Below are positions 56,301-63,100 of a DNA stretch of 64,000 nt, one piece after another (within the stretch, counting starts at the first letter, position 1; every line of letters starts with the position of its first letter). Source of the stretch: an uncultured Caldilineaceae bacterium. GTDB taxonomy: Bacteria > Chloroflexota > Anaerolineae > Caldilineales > Caldilineaceae. The notes under the pieces are model-generated. The model had not been told where the DNA came from, ran no database searches, and worked only from the letters and a program-made list of their open reading frames with translations. Position numbers and translations under genes: made by a program. Location: NCBI GenBank assembly GCA_951812725.1, contig OX638330.1, positions 4,877,405 to 4,941,404 of the forward strand, written 5' to 3'.

Positions 56301-58957
56301 TCACCGGGTTGGAACTGGCGGACAACAACCTCAGCGGCGTCATCCCTTCCCAGCTGGACGATCTGGCCAGCCTACAGACACTCTCCCTCGAGAGCAACCT
56401 CCTGACCGGCGCCATTCCGACGGCATTGGGCAACCTGGCCAGCCTGCAGACGCTCTCCCTCGAGAGCAACCTCCTGACCGGTACGATGCCGACGGAACTG
56501 GGCGACTTGGCCAGCCTGCAGACGCTCAGCCTCCAGAGCAACCTCCTGACCGGCACGATCCCGACCGCACTAGGCGACCTCGCCAACCTGCAGACGCTCA
56601 GCCTCAGTGGCAATGTCTTGACGGGATGCATACCCGACAGTCTCTTTGCCGTGGCCAACAACGACCTGGCCAGTTTGGGGCTGCCTTATTGCACCGAAGA
56701 AGAGGCGCTGGTGGCCCTCTATAACGCCACCGACGGCGACAACTGGACTGACAACACAAACTGGTTCAGCACCGAGCCGCTCAGTTCCTGGCATGGCGTC
56801 TCCACCGACGTCACAGGCCGCGTCACTGCGCTCGAACTGGCAGACAACGGACTGACCGGCGCCATCGCGGCCGAACTGGGCGACTTGGCCAGCCTGCAGA
56901 CGCTCAATCTCAGCGGCAATGACTTGACGGGATGCATCCCCGACAGCCTCTTTGCCGTGACCGTCAACGACCTGGACAGCCTGGCCCTGCCGCCCTGTTC
57001 GGAAAGGGCAGCATTGGTCGCATTCTACAACGCCACCGACGGCGACAACTGGGACGACAATGCCAACTGGCTCAGCGCCGAGCCGCTCAGCTCCTGGCAT
57101 GGCGTCTCCACCAACGCCGATGGATATGTCACCAGGCTGTCGCTCTCTGGAAACAACTTGAGCGGTACTATAGCCAGCCAACTGGGCAATCTGGCCAAGC
57201 TCAGCTCGCTCTATCTGTACAACAACGTCTTGACCGGTACCATCCCCACAGAGTTTGGTAACCTCGCCAACCTGCGCACCCTTTGGCTTTTCAACAACTC
57301 GTTGAACGGGTCGATTCCCGACAGCTTTGGCAATCTCTCCAACCTGCTCTCCCTGGACCTTGCTGACAACAGCCTGACAGGCTCCATTCCCACCCAGTTG
57401 GGAACCCTCAACAGACTGGCGGAAATCACTCTTGGCGGCAACAGTCTGACCGGATGCATTCCCGACAGACTCTTCTCACGGAACCGCAACGACATGGACA
57501 GTTTGGGGCTGCCTTCTTGCGCCGAAAAGGAGGCGCTGGCCGCTCTCTATAACGCCACCGACGGCGACAACTGGACCGACAACACAAACTGGCTCAGCAC
57601 CGAGCCGCTCGATACCTGGCATGGCGTCACAACGGACGCCGCAGGCTACGTCACTGCGCTTGAACTGGCAGACAACGGCGTGACCGGCGCCATCCCGACC
57701 GATTGGGCCGACCTGCCCAGCCTGCAGACGCTCAACCTCCAGAGCAACGTCTTGACAGGCACGATCCCGACCGAACTGGGCGACCTCGCCAGCCTGCAGA
57801 CGCTCTATCTCAGTGGCAATGTCTTGACGGGATGCATCCCCGACAGCCTGTATGCGGTCGCCAACAACGACCTGGGCAGTTTGGGGCTGCCTTCTTGCAA
57901 CGACAGGGCCGCGCTGGTCGCGCTTTACACTGCCAGCGACGGCGACAACTGGACCGACAGTACCAACTGGCTCAGCACCGAGCCGCTCAATACCTGGTAC
58001 GGTGTCGCCACCAACGCCACCGACGGCCGTGTCACTGGGCTGAGTCTCGCGGACAACAACCTGACCGGCGTCATCCCGTCCCAGCTGAGCGACCTGACCA
58101 AGCTCCTGACGCTCGATCTTCAGAGCAACGTCCTGACCGGCACGGTCGCGACCGAACTGGGCGACCTCGCCAACCTGCAGACGCTCTATCTCAGCGGCAA
58201 TGTCTTGACTGGATGCATCCCCGACAGCCTGTATGTGGTATCGACCCACGACCTGGGCAGTTTGGGGCTGCCTTCTTGCAACGACAGGGCCGCGCTGGTC
58301 GCACTCTACAACGCCACCGACGGCGACGACTGGACCATCAACACAAACTGGCTCAGCGACAGGCCGCTGGACGATTGGGCCGGCGTCCGCACCTACACCG
58401 ACGGACGCGTGTACCGGCTGAATCTTTATAACCTGGACTTGAGCGGGACCATCCCCGCTGAACTGGGCAACCTGACTAACCTGACAGCTCTGTATCTCAA
58501 CGGCAACAGCCTCAGCGGCGCAATCCCCCCTGAACTGGGCAACCTCGCCAATCTGACGACGCTCAACCTCCAAAGCAACGAGCTCAGCGGCACAATCCCC
58601 GCTGAACTCGGCAACCTCGCCAGCCTGCAGTATCTCGCCCTCGATCGCAACAGTTTGAACGGACCGATCCCTGTTGAAATCGGCAACCTGTCTAACCTGA
58701 GGGAGTTGGCGCTCGGTGACAACAGCCTCAGCGGGTCCATCCCCCCTGAACTCGGTAACCTAGCCAGCCTGCTGTATCTCTACCTGTATAACAACGAGTT
58801 CAGCGGCACGATCCCCGCTGAACTCGTCAACCTGACTAACCTGACATCTCTGCAGCTCGGCGGCAACGATCTGTCAGGATGTGTACCCGACGGCCTGTAC
58901 GCAGTGCAGAGCAACGACCTGGCCAGTTTGGGACTGTCCGCGTGTACGGCTGAGTAA
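41396..58957 (+). CDS. Giant secreted multi-module leucine-rich repeat protein
   Basis: 5,853 residues from the ATG with GGGGAG upstream. Signal peptide (about 1-40, ends VQAQ). FN3-like domain (about 45-135), Thr/Pro/Glu-rich stalk (about 140-375) built of 17-residue repeats, second FN3-like domain (about 385-475). The rest is 33 modules in a row. Each has a header (ALVALYNATDGDNW, NTNWLS, then W-x-GV and GRVTxL), a variable number of 24-residue plant-type LRRs (GxIPxELGNLxNL, LxLxxNxL) and a cap with two Cys (LTGCIPDSLY ... LGLPPC). The header resembles the LRRNT cap of plant receptors. The chain ends ACTAE three residues after the last cap Cys, with no anchor or sorting signal. It is probably a cell-surface or released adhesion/recognition fibre; the ligand is unknown. 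Confidence 0.9.
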   Translation: MAHHKSLRVIFAVLGTLALTSVLFVTATGPWSQNSVQAQENSRGITNVDVLSDQPGEVRVSWESPTESPQDYHVVWTPAGQEFPEESEASSNAFPTATSLTVSGLAPGATYDVKVRARYTDGNGDWSPVAVVTVRSEPTATATLTPEPPTATSTATDTPPPPDPPTATPTPTVTQEAAPELPTATPSPTATEETASEPPTATPTPTATEETAPELPTATPTPTATEETAPELPTATPTPTATEETAPELPTATPSPTATEETAPELPTTTPTPTATEETAPELPTATPTPTATEETAPELPTATPTPTATEETAPELPTATPTPTATEETAPELPTATPTPTATLETTPEPPTATPTPTPTATPTTEEITDRSSRSAQPNREISNLQAVSSQPGQLTVTWDAPVESPTDYRVVWARVNRNFPSIGQSGRNGFPTESSYTISDLREGVEYKVRVKARYGDGSGAWSDVVTAVVTQAPTPTATPLPTHLQAERDALEALYNATGGPDWTDNENWLSDRPVAFWSGVRTDTDGRVTRLALGDNNLSGTVPAALADLSNLQYLYLMDNGLSGAIPTELGDLANLVDLSLNDNELSGTIPTQLGQLSKLQELHLHENSLTGSIPTQLGNLANLRRLSMGENSLSGSIPTELGGLTKLEWLVLNSNEFTGSIPSELGSLTDLQFLALGANALSGAIPSELGNLVNLVNLHLSGNMLSGAIPSELGNLAKLYYLRLGGNDLTRCVPGGLYAATNSDVNSLGLSSCEERAALVALYDAVGGSGWTDSTNWLSDRPVSEWYGVTTDSSGPVTELTLVNNGLSGAIASDLSALGSLRVLNLEENSLTGAIPPELGSLSALETLNLNVNSLSGTIPTQLGSLANLRVLRLHDNDLTGAIPTELAGLPNLERLVLNSNGLSGNIPVQLGSLSRLQVLNLQDNDLTGTIPTELAGLSNLQFLHLSDNSLTGTIPTELGTLTNLQTLYLSGNVLTGCIPDSLYAVANNDLNSLGLSPCSERAALVALYNATDGDNWKNNTNWLSDRPLDEWAGVHTYTDGRVALLNLYNLDLSGTIPAELGNLTNLGELALGGNSLSGAIPPELGNLAKLHTLHLQDNELSGTIPAELGNLANLHYLSFDRNSLNGPIPVEIGNMSNLRELALSENSLSGSIPPELGNLASLQSLDLYDNEFSGTIPAELANLTNLTSLYLGDNDLSGCVPDSLYAVQSNDLASLGLHPCKDWTALTALYNATDGDNWNNNTNWLSTEPLSSWHGVTTNAAGRVISLDLPSNGLRGALPAQLGDMNQLEGLTLFSNALSGSIPTELGSLANLKGLILTGNSLTGTIPTELGNLGNLTLLWLNQNSLDGPIPAELGNASNLQNLKLQHNQLSGTIPRVFGSLSNLHTLNLAHNSLGGCIPDSLFSVATNDMDSLMLAPCSEYDPLVALYNATDGDNWFGNTKWLSDKPLGEWGGITTNADGQVISISLSYNGLSGVLPAELGSLSNLEGLYLSGNDLSGTIPSQLGNLANLRVLSIHSSLLTGTIPTELGNLSNLNSLNLNNNALNGSIPDSLGNLSKLYALRLNDNSLTGSIPPQLENMNNVQELYLSGNRLTGCIPDSLFSVLTTDLDSIALPPCSEYDPLVALYNATDGDNWTDNTNWFSTEPLSSWHGVSTNAAGNVTALELANNGLTGAIPTELGNLANLQTLYLSGNVLTGCIPDSLYAVSNNDLASLGLPYCSGGAALAAFYNATDGDNWADNTNWLSSEPLNTWHGVSTDASGRVTGLNFPNNGLSGGMPAVLGEFASLQTLNLQSNVLTGTIPTTLAFLPDLQTLYLSGNSLAGCIPDSLYTVSNNDMDSLALPSCSEKTALRALYNTTDGDNWTANTNWGSSEPLSSWHGVTTNANGRVLSLDLSNNGLSGSLPTQLEDLKQLDSLILQGNALSGPIPVELGNLTSLSTLWLNDNSLDGSIPAELGSLSNLQTLKLSGNVLTGCIPDSLYAVADNDLASLGLPSCVEKEALVAFYNATDGDNWTDNTNWFSAEPLSSWHGVSTNADGYVTRLSLSGNNLSGTLPSQLGNLANLTSLYLNNNVLTGTIPIEFGNLANLRTFWLSNNSLNGSIPDSFGNLSNLRSLNLANNSLTGSIPSQLGTLRILSEITLGGNSLTGCIPDRLFSRNRNDMDSLGLPSCAEKEALAALYNATDGDNWTDNTNWLSTEPLSSWHGVSTDAAGYVTALELANNGVTGAVPTNWADLPNLQTLNLQGNALTGTVPTELGDLANLQTLNLQGNALTGTIPTELGDLPNLQTLNLQSNVLTGTIPTELGDLTNLQTLYLSGNVLTGCIPDGLYAVSDNDLASLNLPFCSGRAALVALYNATDGDNWKNNTYWLSTEPLSSWHGVTTNDDGQVTRVSLIDNRLSGSIPTELGNLSNLEYLVLSRNDLSGTIPSELGNLSNLEELSLSGNDLSGTIPSQLGNLANLRSLQLSYNVLTGTIPTELGNLSNLYDLWLNSNRLNGSIPDSLGNLSNLLSLYLSSNNLTGNIPSQLGTLSILVEIYLNGNSLTGCIPDRLFSRSYNDMDSLGLPSCAEKEALVALYNATDGDSWTDNTNWLSTEPLDTWFGVTTDASDGRVTGLSLADNNLTGTIPTELGSLASLQTLNLSGNVLTGTIPTELGDLVTLQTLYLSGNVLTGCIFDSLYTVANNDMASLALPPCSERAALIAFYNATDGDNWTDNTNWLSTEPLSSWHGVTTNAAGQVTRLSLSGNRLSGAIPTELGKLSNLEYLLLDNNNLSGTIPSQLGNLANLSSLYLDNNVLTGTIPTELGNLSNLRNLWLDNNSLNGSIPDSLGSLSSLLSLDLSDNSLTGAIPTQLGTLNSLQEISLGGNSLTGCIPDRLFSRPSNDMASLELPHCSETEALAALYNATDGDNWTDNTNWLSTEPLGSWHGVSTDAAGRVTALELADNGLTGAIPTELGDLANLQTLYLSGNSLTGCIPDSLLSVPTNDLDSVALPPCSEYDPLVALYNATDGDSWTDNTNWLSTEPLNTWHGVTTDASDGRVTGVSLADNSLTGTMPAELGDLASLQTLNLSGNVLTGTIPTELGGLANLQTLNLQNNSLTGTIPTELGSLANLQTLNLSGNVLTGCIPDSLYAVANNDLDSLGLPLCSEKGALVTLYNATDGDNWSDNTNWLSTEPLSSWHGVTINAAGRVTALELADNVLTGTIPTELGTLTNLQTLYFSGNVLTGCIPDSLYAVANNDLDSLALSPCSERAALVALYNATDGDNWKNNTNWLSDRPLDEWAGVRTTSYGRVSRLNLYNLDLSGTIPAELGNLTNLTELYLNGNSLSGSIPPELGNLANLHTLYLQSNELSSTIPAELANLANLQYLFLARNSLNGPIPVELGNLTNLSQLVLSENSLSGSIPPELGNLASLQDLYLYDNELSGTIPAELANLASLQNLFLDNNELSGTIPAELANLTNLTSLYLGDNDLSGCVPDSLYAVQSNDLASLGLHPCKDWTALTALYNATDGDNWNNNTNWLSTEPLSSWHGVTTNASGRVTSLDLPSNGLRGALPAQLGDMDQLEGLTFFSNALSGSIPTELGNLSKLKGLILTGNSLTGTIPTELGNLAGLTLLWLNQNSLDGPIPAELGNASNLQNLKLQHNQLSGTIPRVFGSLSNLHTLNLAHNSLGGCIPDSLFSVATNDMDSLMLAPCSEYDPLVALYNATDGDNWSSNTNWLSTEPLNTWYGITTDADGRVTGLSLPDSSLSGEIPVALGDLASLQTLDLQSNILTGAIPTELGSLADLQTLYLSGNDLAGCLPDSLLQVETNDLASLALPSCSEKAALVALYNATDGGNWTDNTSWLSTEPLSSWHGVSTASDGRVTGLSLPDNDLTGEIPTALGDLTSLQTLDLQNNIVTGTVPTELGSLANLQTLYLSGNVLAGCIPDSLLQVQTNDLASLALPSCSEMAALAAFYNATDGDSWTDTTNWLSTEPLNTWHGVITASDGRVTGLSLPNNALSGEIPAVLGDFASLQTLNLQNNVLTGTIPTSLAFLPDLQTLYLSGNSLAGCVLDSLYTVSNNDMDSLALPPCSEKTALRALYNATDGDSWTANTNWGSSEPLNTWFGVSTNASGRVTALELPNNSLNGSISGQLENLTQLESMNLQDNALSGTIPRELSNLSNLQTLYLSGNVLTGCIPDSLLQVQTNDLDSLTLPPCAQYDPLVALYNATDGDNWDDNTNWLSAEPLEDWHGVSTNADGRVTSLSLSGNNLSGPIPTELGNLANLRTLWLSSNSLNGSIPESFGNLSNLLSLYLSSNNLTGAIPSQLGTLSRLAEITLGGNSLTGCIPDRLFSRQRNDMDSLGLPSCAEKEALVALYNATDGDNWTSNTNWLSTEPLDTWHGVTTDAAGYVTALELADNGVTGAIPTDWGDLPDLQTLNLQSNVLTGTVPTELGDLANLQTLYLSGNVLTGCIPDSLHAVANNDMVSLALPPCTERAALIAFYNVTDGDNWKNNRSWLSTEPLSAWHGVTTNDDGQVTRLSLHSNLLNGSIPTELGSLSNLEYLSLSGNSLSGSIPTELGNLPYLVDLLLHDNSLSGGIPTELGNLSSLEDLFLYDNNLSGTIPSQLGSLANLRSLRLSNNVLTGTIPTELGNLSNLRYLWLDYNSLNGSIPDSLGGFASLLSLRLNDNSLTGSIPAQLGTLRRLAEIYLSDNSLTGCIPDRLFSRGLNDMDRLALPRCSETEALAALYNATDGDNWNNNTDWLSTEPLSSWHGVTTDAAGRVTALELANSGLAGAIPSELGKLARLQTLYLSGNSLTGCIPDRLFSVPTNDLDSVALPSCSEYDPLVALYNAADGDSWTDNTNWLSTEPLNTWFGVTTDASDGSVTGLSLADNNLTGTIPTELGSLASLQTLNLSGNDLMGCIPDSLYTIANNDLVSLELPSCAEREALAALYNATDGDNWTDNTNWLGTEPVSSWHGVSTDAAGRVTGLELADNNLSGVIPSQLDDLASLQTLSLESNLLTGAIPTALGNLASLQTLSLESNLLTGTMPTELGDLASLQTLSLQSNLLTGTIPTALGDLANLQTLSLSGNVLTGCIPDSLFAVANNDLASLGLPYCTEEEALVALYNATDGDNWTDNTNWFSTEPLSSWHGVSTDVTGRVTALELADNGLTGAIAAELGDLASLQTLNLSGNDLTGCIPDSLFAVTVNDLDSLALPPCSERAALVAFYNATDGDNWDDNANWLSAEPLSSWHGVSTNADGYVTRLSLSGNNLSGTIASQLGNLAKLSSLYLYNNVLTGTIPTEFGNLANLRTLWLFNNSLNGSIPDSFGNLSNLLSLDLADNSLTGSIPTQLGTLNRLAEITLGGNSLTGCIPDRLFSRNRNDMDSLGLPSCAEKEALAALYNATDGDNWTDNTNWLSTEPLDTWHGVTTDAAGYVTALELADNGVTGAIPTDWADLPSLQTLNLQSNVLTGTIPTELGDLASLQTLYLSGNVLTGCIPDSLYAVANNDLGSLGLPSCNDRAALVALYTASDGDNWTDSTNWLSTEPLNTWYGVATNATDGRVTGLSLADNNLTGVIPSQLSDLTKLLTLDLQSNVLTGTVATELGDLANLQTLYLSGNVLTGCIPDSLYVVSTHDLGSLGLPSCNDRAALVALYNATDGDDWTINTNWLSDRPLDDWAGVRTYTDGRVYRLNLYNLDLSGTIPAELGNLTNLTALYLNGNSLSGAIPPELGNLANLTTLNLQSNELSGTIPAELGNLASLQYLALDRNSLNGPIPVEIGNLSNLRELALGDNSLSGSIPPELGNLASLLYLYLYNNEFSGTIPAELVNLTNLTSLQLGGNDLSGCVPDGLYAVQSNDLASLGLSACTAE
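41960..42469 (+). repeat. 51-bp coding minisatellite (ten units)
   Basis: Ten tandem 51-bp units encode TATEETAPELPTATPTP. The first and last units are the most divergent (ASEPP; LETTPEPP) and the middle ones nearly identical. This is the usual pattern of slippage or unequal exchange. It forms the stalk of the giant LRR protein; copy number probably varies between strains. Confidence 0.9.
44401..49100 (+). repeat. LRR super-repeat, first copy (modules 3-11)
   Basis: Nine consecutive modules that recur in the same order as modules 17-25. Module starts are matched by idiosyncratic header words (KNNTNWLSDRPLDEWAGV, KDWTALTALYNA, SEYDPL, SEKTALRALYN, KNNTYW). Modules 14-15 further on match 26-27. 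Confidence 0.8.
51139..55560 (+). repeat. LRR super-repeat, second copy (modules 17-25)
   Basis: Collinear with modules 3-11. Start-to-start offsets measured from matching bases are 6738, 6810, 6810, 6594, 6666, 6666, 6594, 6522 and 6378 bp; every change is a multiple of 72 bp, one 24-residue LRR. Large duplication followed by gain or loss of whole repeats explains this. Confidence 0.8.
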
Positions 58958-59025
58958 CAGAATTTCCTGCATCGCGCTCGCCGGTTGAGAAGGGCGACGC
59001 GGCGCCCGATAGAATTATCAGCGTT

Positions 59026-59069
59026 AAACGCCTGCTGGCTCGATGACGAACCAGCGGGCGTTTCTCTTT
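59026..59069 (+). terminator. Terminator of the giant LRR gene
   Basis: AAACGCCTGCTGG / CCAGCGGGCGTTT, a 13-bp stem with one G-U pair and a 12-nt loop, followed by a T-rich run (CTCTTTC). About 70 bp after the stop. Confidence 0.8.
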
Positions 59070-59254
59070 CGTCTGCCCTTACTTTTCCCGTGTCCTCCAC
59101 TCAACACAGTCACCACTCTCGCCCCTGAACCCCCAAGTGCACCTGTTTTCTCAGAGGATTCCTCTTCCCCTTCCTCTCCCAGTTGGCCTGCCACTGCCGC
59201 AGAGCCTTCAACCGCAGTTGTCGCATTGACCGAGCGCCACGTCCACCCCAGAAC

Positions 59255-59293
59255 GAAAAACCGCCCAGGCCCGGCAATTCCGGGACTGGGCGG
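59255..59293 (-). terminator. Minus-strand terminator downstream of the LRR relic
   Basis: Minus strand CCGCCCAG / CTGGGCGG plus an inner CCCGG / CCGGG stem, loop of five, then TTTTT. Its sequence is related to the terminator after the intact LRR gene (60088-60131), showing that the relic once was a gene end. Confidence 0.8.
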
Positions 59294-59318
59294 GGGCTGT
59301 CTGACGCCGGTGACCTGG

Positions 59319-59456
59319 CTATTGGAAGTAGGGAAGCACAAGCGTGTCTACGTCACCGTGTTCGATGCTGTGCGGGTATTGAGGCGGGTGTTGAGGCACG
59401 CAATCGGCTAGCAGATCTTCCGATGGAAGAGCCACCGCCGCAGTACTGCGACTCTT
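59319..59456 (-). pseudogene. Decayed C-terminal cap of an LRR protein
   Basis: 45 open codons ending in TAG. The minus-strand translation reads SEDLLADCVPQ ... EHGDVDTLVLPYFQ, which lines up with the C-terminus of the intact neighbour (SGNQLTGCVPP ... TYNDMDSLGLSDCQ), including the final Gln before the stop. An in-frame TGA lies upstream and no start is present. The downstream DNA (GGGACTGGGCGG, TGTCTG-CGCCGGTG) is also shared with the intact gene's 3' flank. It is best read as the remnant of a duplicated LRR gene. Confidence 0.65.
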
Positions 59457-59491
59457 TCATTCAGGGGTTATCGAACGGTGGTGAAATCGTA

Positions 59492-59971
59492 TCAGTTGTC
59501 GTCGCTCCATTCAGAATGGCCCAGATACTCACAGTGTGACCACTTTTCGACAACTATTCGGCCCGATATGGCGTACTCAAGGTATACGTTGCTACTGCCT
59601 ACCCCAAAAGAAATACTGATGAGGTCTGCATCAGAAGGGTCTATGGAGACGCCATATGAACTCCTGTAAGCGTCTGCTGTCTGCTGATGGATATTTGCCA
59701 GAATTACGTTGACCCATTCATGCGAGGCATGCAGAGGACTCTGGCAGATTCCATCGTCTTTGTAGATCACGTCTGGCGACCATGGGTCAGCATACTGGTC
59801 CTCGATATTTGTCAGACGATTCTCGTAGCCAGTAAAGCGGTCTTCGAGTTCGACAAGGCGATCGCGAAGGGATTCCAAGGTAAGTTCGTCTTGCGCAAGA
59901 GCAATTCCCCCAAAACAGAAGAAAAGCGCTATTACCAGTAGAGTGAGTTTAGAGGGTCTTGGGATGTGCAT
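59492..59971 (-). CDS. Small secreted coiled-coil protein, unknown function
   Basis: 159 residues, ATG preceded by AGGAGA. A clear signal peptide (LTLLVIALFFCFGGIALAQ) is followed by a short coiled coil (LTLESLRDRLVELEDRFTGY, ENRLTNIEDQ). A mixed domain without recognised motif follows (SPLHASHEWVNVILANI, ISFGVGSSNVYLEYAISG), ending in SHCEYLGHSEWSDDN. Two Cys remain in the mature part and could pair. The family is not recognised. It lies between the LRR relic and the second LRR gene on the same strand, so it may be a secreted partner of the LRR proteins, which is only positional inference. Confidence 0.75.
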   Translation of the reverse strand: MHIPRPSKLTLLVIALFFCFGGIALAQDELTLESLRDRLVELEDRFTGYENRLTNIEDQYADPWSPDVIYKDDGICQSPLHASHEWVNVILANIHQQTADAYRSSYGVSIDPSDADLISISFGVGSSNVYLEYAISGRIVVEKWSHCEYLGHSEWSDDN

Positions 59972-60087
59972 TTTTTCTCCTAAGAAGTGAATTGAAGAGA
60001 GGTCTTAGTATGGAGACCTATCCATGTTGTGCAGGCCCTCTGCCGGAGGAGGGACAGATTGAGCGGGCTGCTTAACCATATTTGCCT

Positions 60088-60131
60088 CCAAAGAAGAACC
60101 ACCCAGCCCCTGCACATCCGGGACTGGGCGG
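60088..60131 (-). terminator. Terminator of the second LRR gene
   Basis: Minus strand CCGCCCAG / CTGGGTGG stem (one G-U) followed by TTCTTCTTT. It lies 26 bp after the stop and is related to the terminator at 59255-59293. Confidence 0.65.
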
Positions 60132-60156
60132 CTCCTGTCTGGCGCCGGTGTTTTGG

Positions 60157-63100
60157 CTACTGGCAGTCGGACAGGCCAAGACTGTCCATGTCGTTATACG
60201 TCGCGTCGTGCAGGGTTGGCGGCACACAGCCGGTCAGCTGATTACCTGACAGTCGCAGCCAGGTGAGATTGGTCAGATTGGCCAGCTGCGACGGGATGCT
60301 CCCGCTCAGCTCGTTTGAGTCAAGGAAAAGGTTCGTCAGGTCTGTGAGATTGCCCAACTCCGACGGGATTGTTCCTGTCAAGTCGTTTCTTGAAAGGAAC
60401 AGGTGTTTCAGGTTGGAAAGGCTGCCCAGCTGTGACGGAATGCTACCGCTCAGATCATTTGCCTGAAGGAAAAGCCCTGTCAGTTTTGTGAGATTGCCCA
60501 GCTGCGACGGGATGCTCCCGGTCAGATCGTTGTTTGAAAGGTACAGGGATTCCAGGTTGGTAAGGCTCCCAAGCTGGGTCGGGATGGTACCGTCCAGCTC
60601 GTTTCCACTCAGGGAAAGATGCTTCAGTTTTGTCAGGCTGGTCAACTGCGATGGGATGCCACCGGTCAGGTCGTTGTTCAGAAGGGACAGGTCTTCCAGG
60701 TTGGTAAGGCTGCCCAGCTGGGTCGGGATGGTACCGCTCAGCTTGTTTTGACCAAGGGAAAGCGTCTTCAGATTTGTCAGGCTGCCCAGCTGAGACGGGA
60801 TGGCTCCTGTCAGGTCGTTGTGTGCGAAATCCAGATGTTGCAATGCAGAGAGATTCACCAGCTGTGTTGGGATCGTCCCGCTGAGGTCATTGCCGCCGAG
60901 ATTGATGTTTTTGAGGCTGGAGAGATTCCCCAGCTGGGAAGGAATGGATCCACTCAGACTGTTAGCGCCCAGAGAGAGAGCCTCCAGGCTTGCGAGTTGA
61001 CCCAGTTCGGTTGGAATTGTTCCAGTCAGATTATTGCCGTTAAGGATGAGCTTTGTGACACGGCCTTGATCGTTGGTGGTAACGCCATACCAGCTACTGA
61101 GGGGCTGTTCGCTCAGCCAGTTGTATTCTCGGGTCCAGCTGATCCCGCCCGTGGCGTTGTAAAGCGCTACAAGCGCCGCTCTGTCGGAACTGACGGAACC
61201 TGGTACAGGCGTGGCTGTCACCGTAGGTGTGGGCGTCGCGGTCGCGTTGGGAACAAGCGTCGGGGTAATCGTTGGGGTCGCGGTGGAAGTCGGTGTCGCG
61301 GTTGCCGTTGGGGTCGCGGTAGGCGTATGCGTAGGATCCCCGCAGTATATGAGACCCGTTTCAGCCAGGTCATCTATGGTAATGTCTCTGAGACCGGCCG
61401 GAAGGCATCCAGTTAGCGCGTTGCCTGCGAGCTTCAGGCCACTCAGGTTGGTCAGGTCTTCCAGCGTTGACGGCACCTCTCCACTCAGCTGATTATTGTC
61501 AAGATGCAGCACGCCGAGTGAGGAGAGGTCACCGAGCGATGAGGGGATAGAGCCGGTGAGCTGGTTGTTGGAGAGAGCCAGCCAAGTGAGTGAAGAGAGG
61601 TCGCCCAGCGATGAAGGGATGGACCCAGTAAACCGATTGTCGTCAAGGAACAGGTGCTTCAGGGTGGAGAGGCCGCTCAGATGCGAAGGAATCGTCCCGC
61701 TCAACCGGTTGTATGTGAGGACCAGATGCGTCAGACTGGGGAGTTCGGATATGGCTGAGGGGATTGACCCGCTAAGAATGTTGTAATAGAGGTACAGAGA
61801 CTGCAGACTGGACAGGCTGCCCAGCTCTGAGGGGATTGACCCGGTCAGCCGATTTATGCCGAGGTCCAGATTCTGCAGATTGGGCAGGCTGCCCAGCGCC
61901 GATGGGATTGATCCGCTCAATCGGTTGGCCTCAAGATTCAGAAACTTCAGGTTGGAAAGGTTGCCCAGTTGTGACGGTATCGCCCCACTCAGCTTGTTGC
62001 TGTTGAGATGCAGTGCCTCAAGGCTGGCGAGGTTGCCCAACTCGGATGGGATCGATCCAGTCAACTCGTTGCGTGAGATGTACAGCCTTTTCAGTTTAGT
62101 GAGGTTGCCCAGGGTGGAAGGTATCGAACCGTTCAGCTTGTTGTTGTTCAGGAAAAACTGTTCGAGATTGGTGAGATCTCCCAGCGATGATGGTATTGAT
62201 CCGGTCAGTTGGTTCCTGTCCAGGTAGAGGCTTTCCAGACTGGAAAGGTTGCCCAGCGTTGACGGTATCGATCCGCTGAGGTCATTCCTCAAGAGGTGCA
62301 GTTCCTCGAGTTTGGAGAGTTGACCAAGTTCTGAAGGAATTGAACCGTTCAGCCTGTTTCCTCTGAAGCTCAGATAGACGAGCCTGGAGAGTTGACCGAT
62401 TTCGGGAGGAATTGGACCATGCAGATTGTTTCCTCTGTCCGGATCAGTGCCTCTGAGATTGAGACTAACTACGAAGCCGTCTTCATCGGTGTCAACGCCA
62501 TACCAGTGGCCAACGGGATTTTCGCTCAGCCAGTTGCCATTCGCTATCCAGTTGTCGCCGCCGGTTGCGTTATAGAGGGCGACCAGCGCGGCCCTCTCCG
62601 CTATGGTTGCAGAGATAACCATTGAAGCGTCCACCGTTGCAGTGGCTGTGGCGGTCGCCGTAAATTTCGGCGTTGAGGTGTGCGTAACGGTTGGCGTAAC
62701 CGTAGCGGTTGCAGTGGGCGTAGCGGTGGCAGTGGGCACCTGCTGCTGTTGTGACTGCTGCTGTTGTACCTGCTGCTGTTGTACACGCAGCGTAGCTGTT
62801 GCCGTCGCCGTGGGCGTCGGTGTGTGCGGCTGTGTCGGGACATCGGCTCTGGCGAAATTTGACTGCTCGCTCAGGCCTCCTGCATTCCTTGCCTTGACGC
62901 GATAGAAGTAGCGCGTTTCGGACGAAACCGTGTCGTCGACATACTGTGTAGCCGTGCTGCCGGTGTCGTCGGCTATGATCGTGAACTGCCCCACCGCATC
63001 TACAGCAGGATTGCGCCGCAGTATCTGGTAACCCGTAATGCTGCTGTCGCTGGGGTCGTTCCAGGTCAGCGTCACCGAACTGTGCGTTGTCTCTGCCTGC

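Noticed and set aside
41749..58740. Many minus-strand frames inside the giant LRR gene, up to 365 codons
   Set aside because: They repeat with the LRR period and merely reflect the repeated plus-strand codons. The AVGVGVAVGSS-type frame at 41749-42534 mirrors the 51-bp minisatellite.
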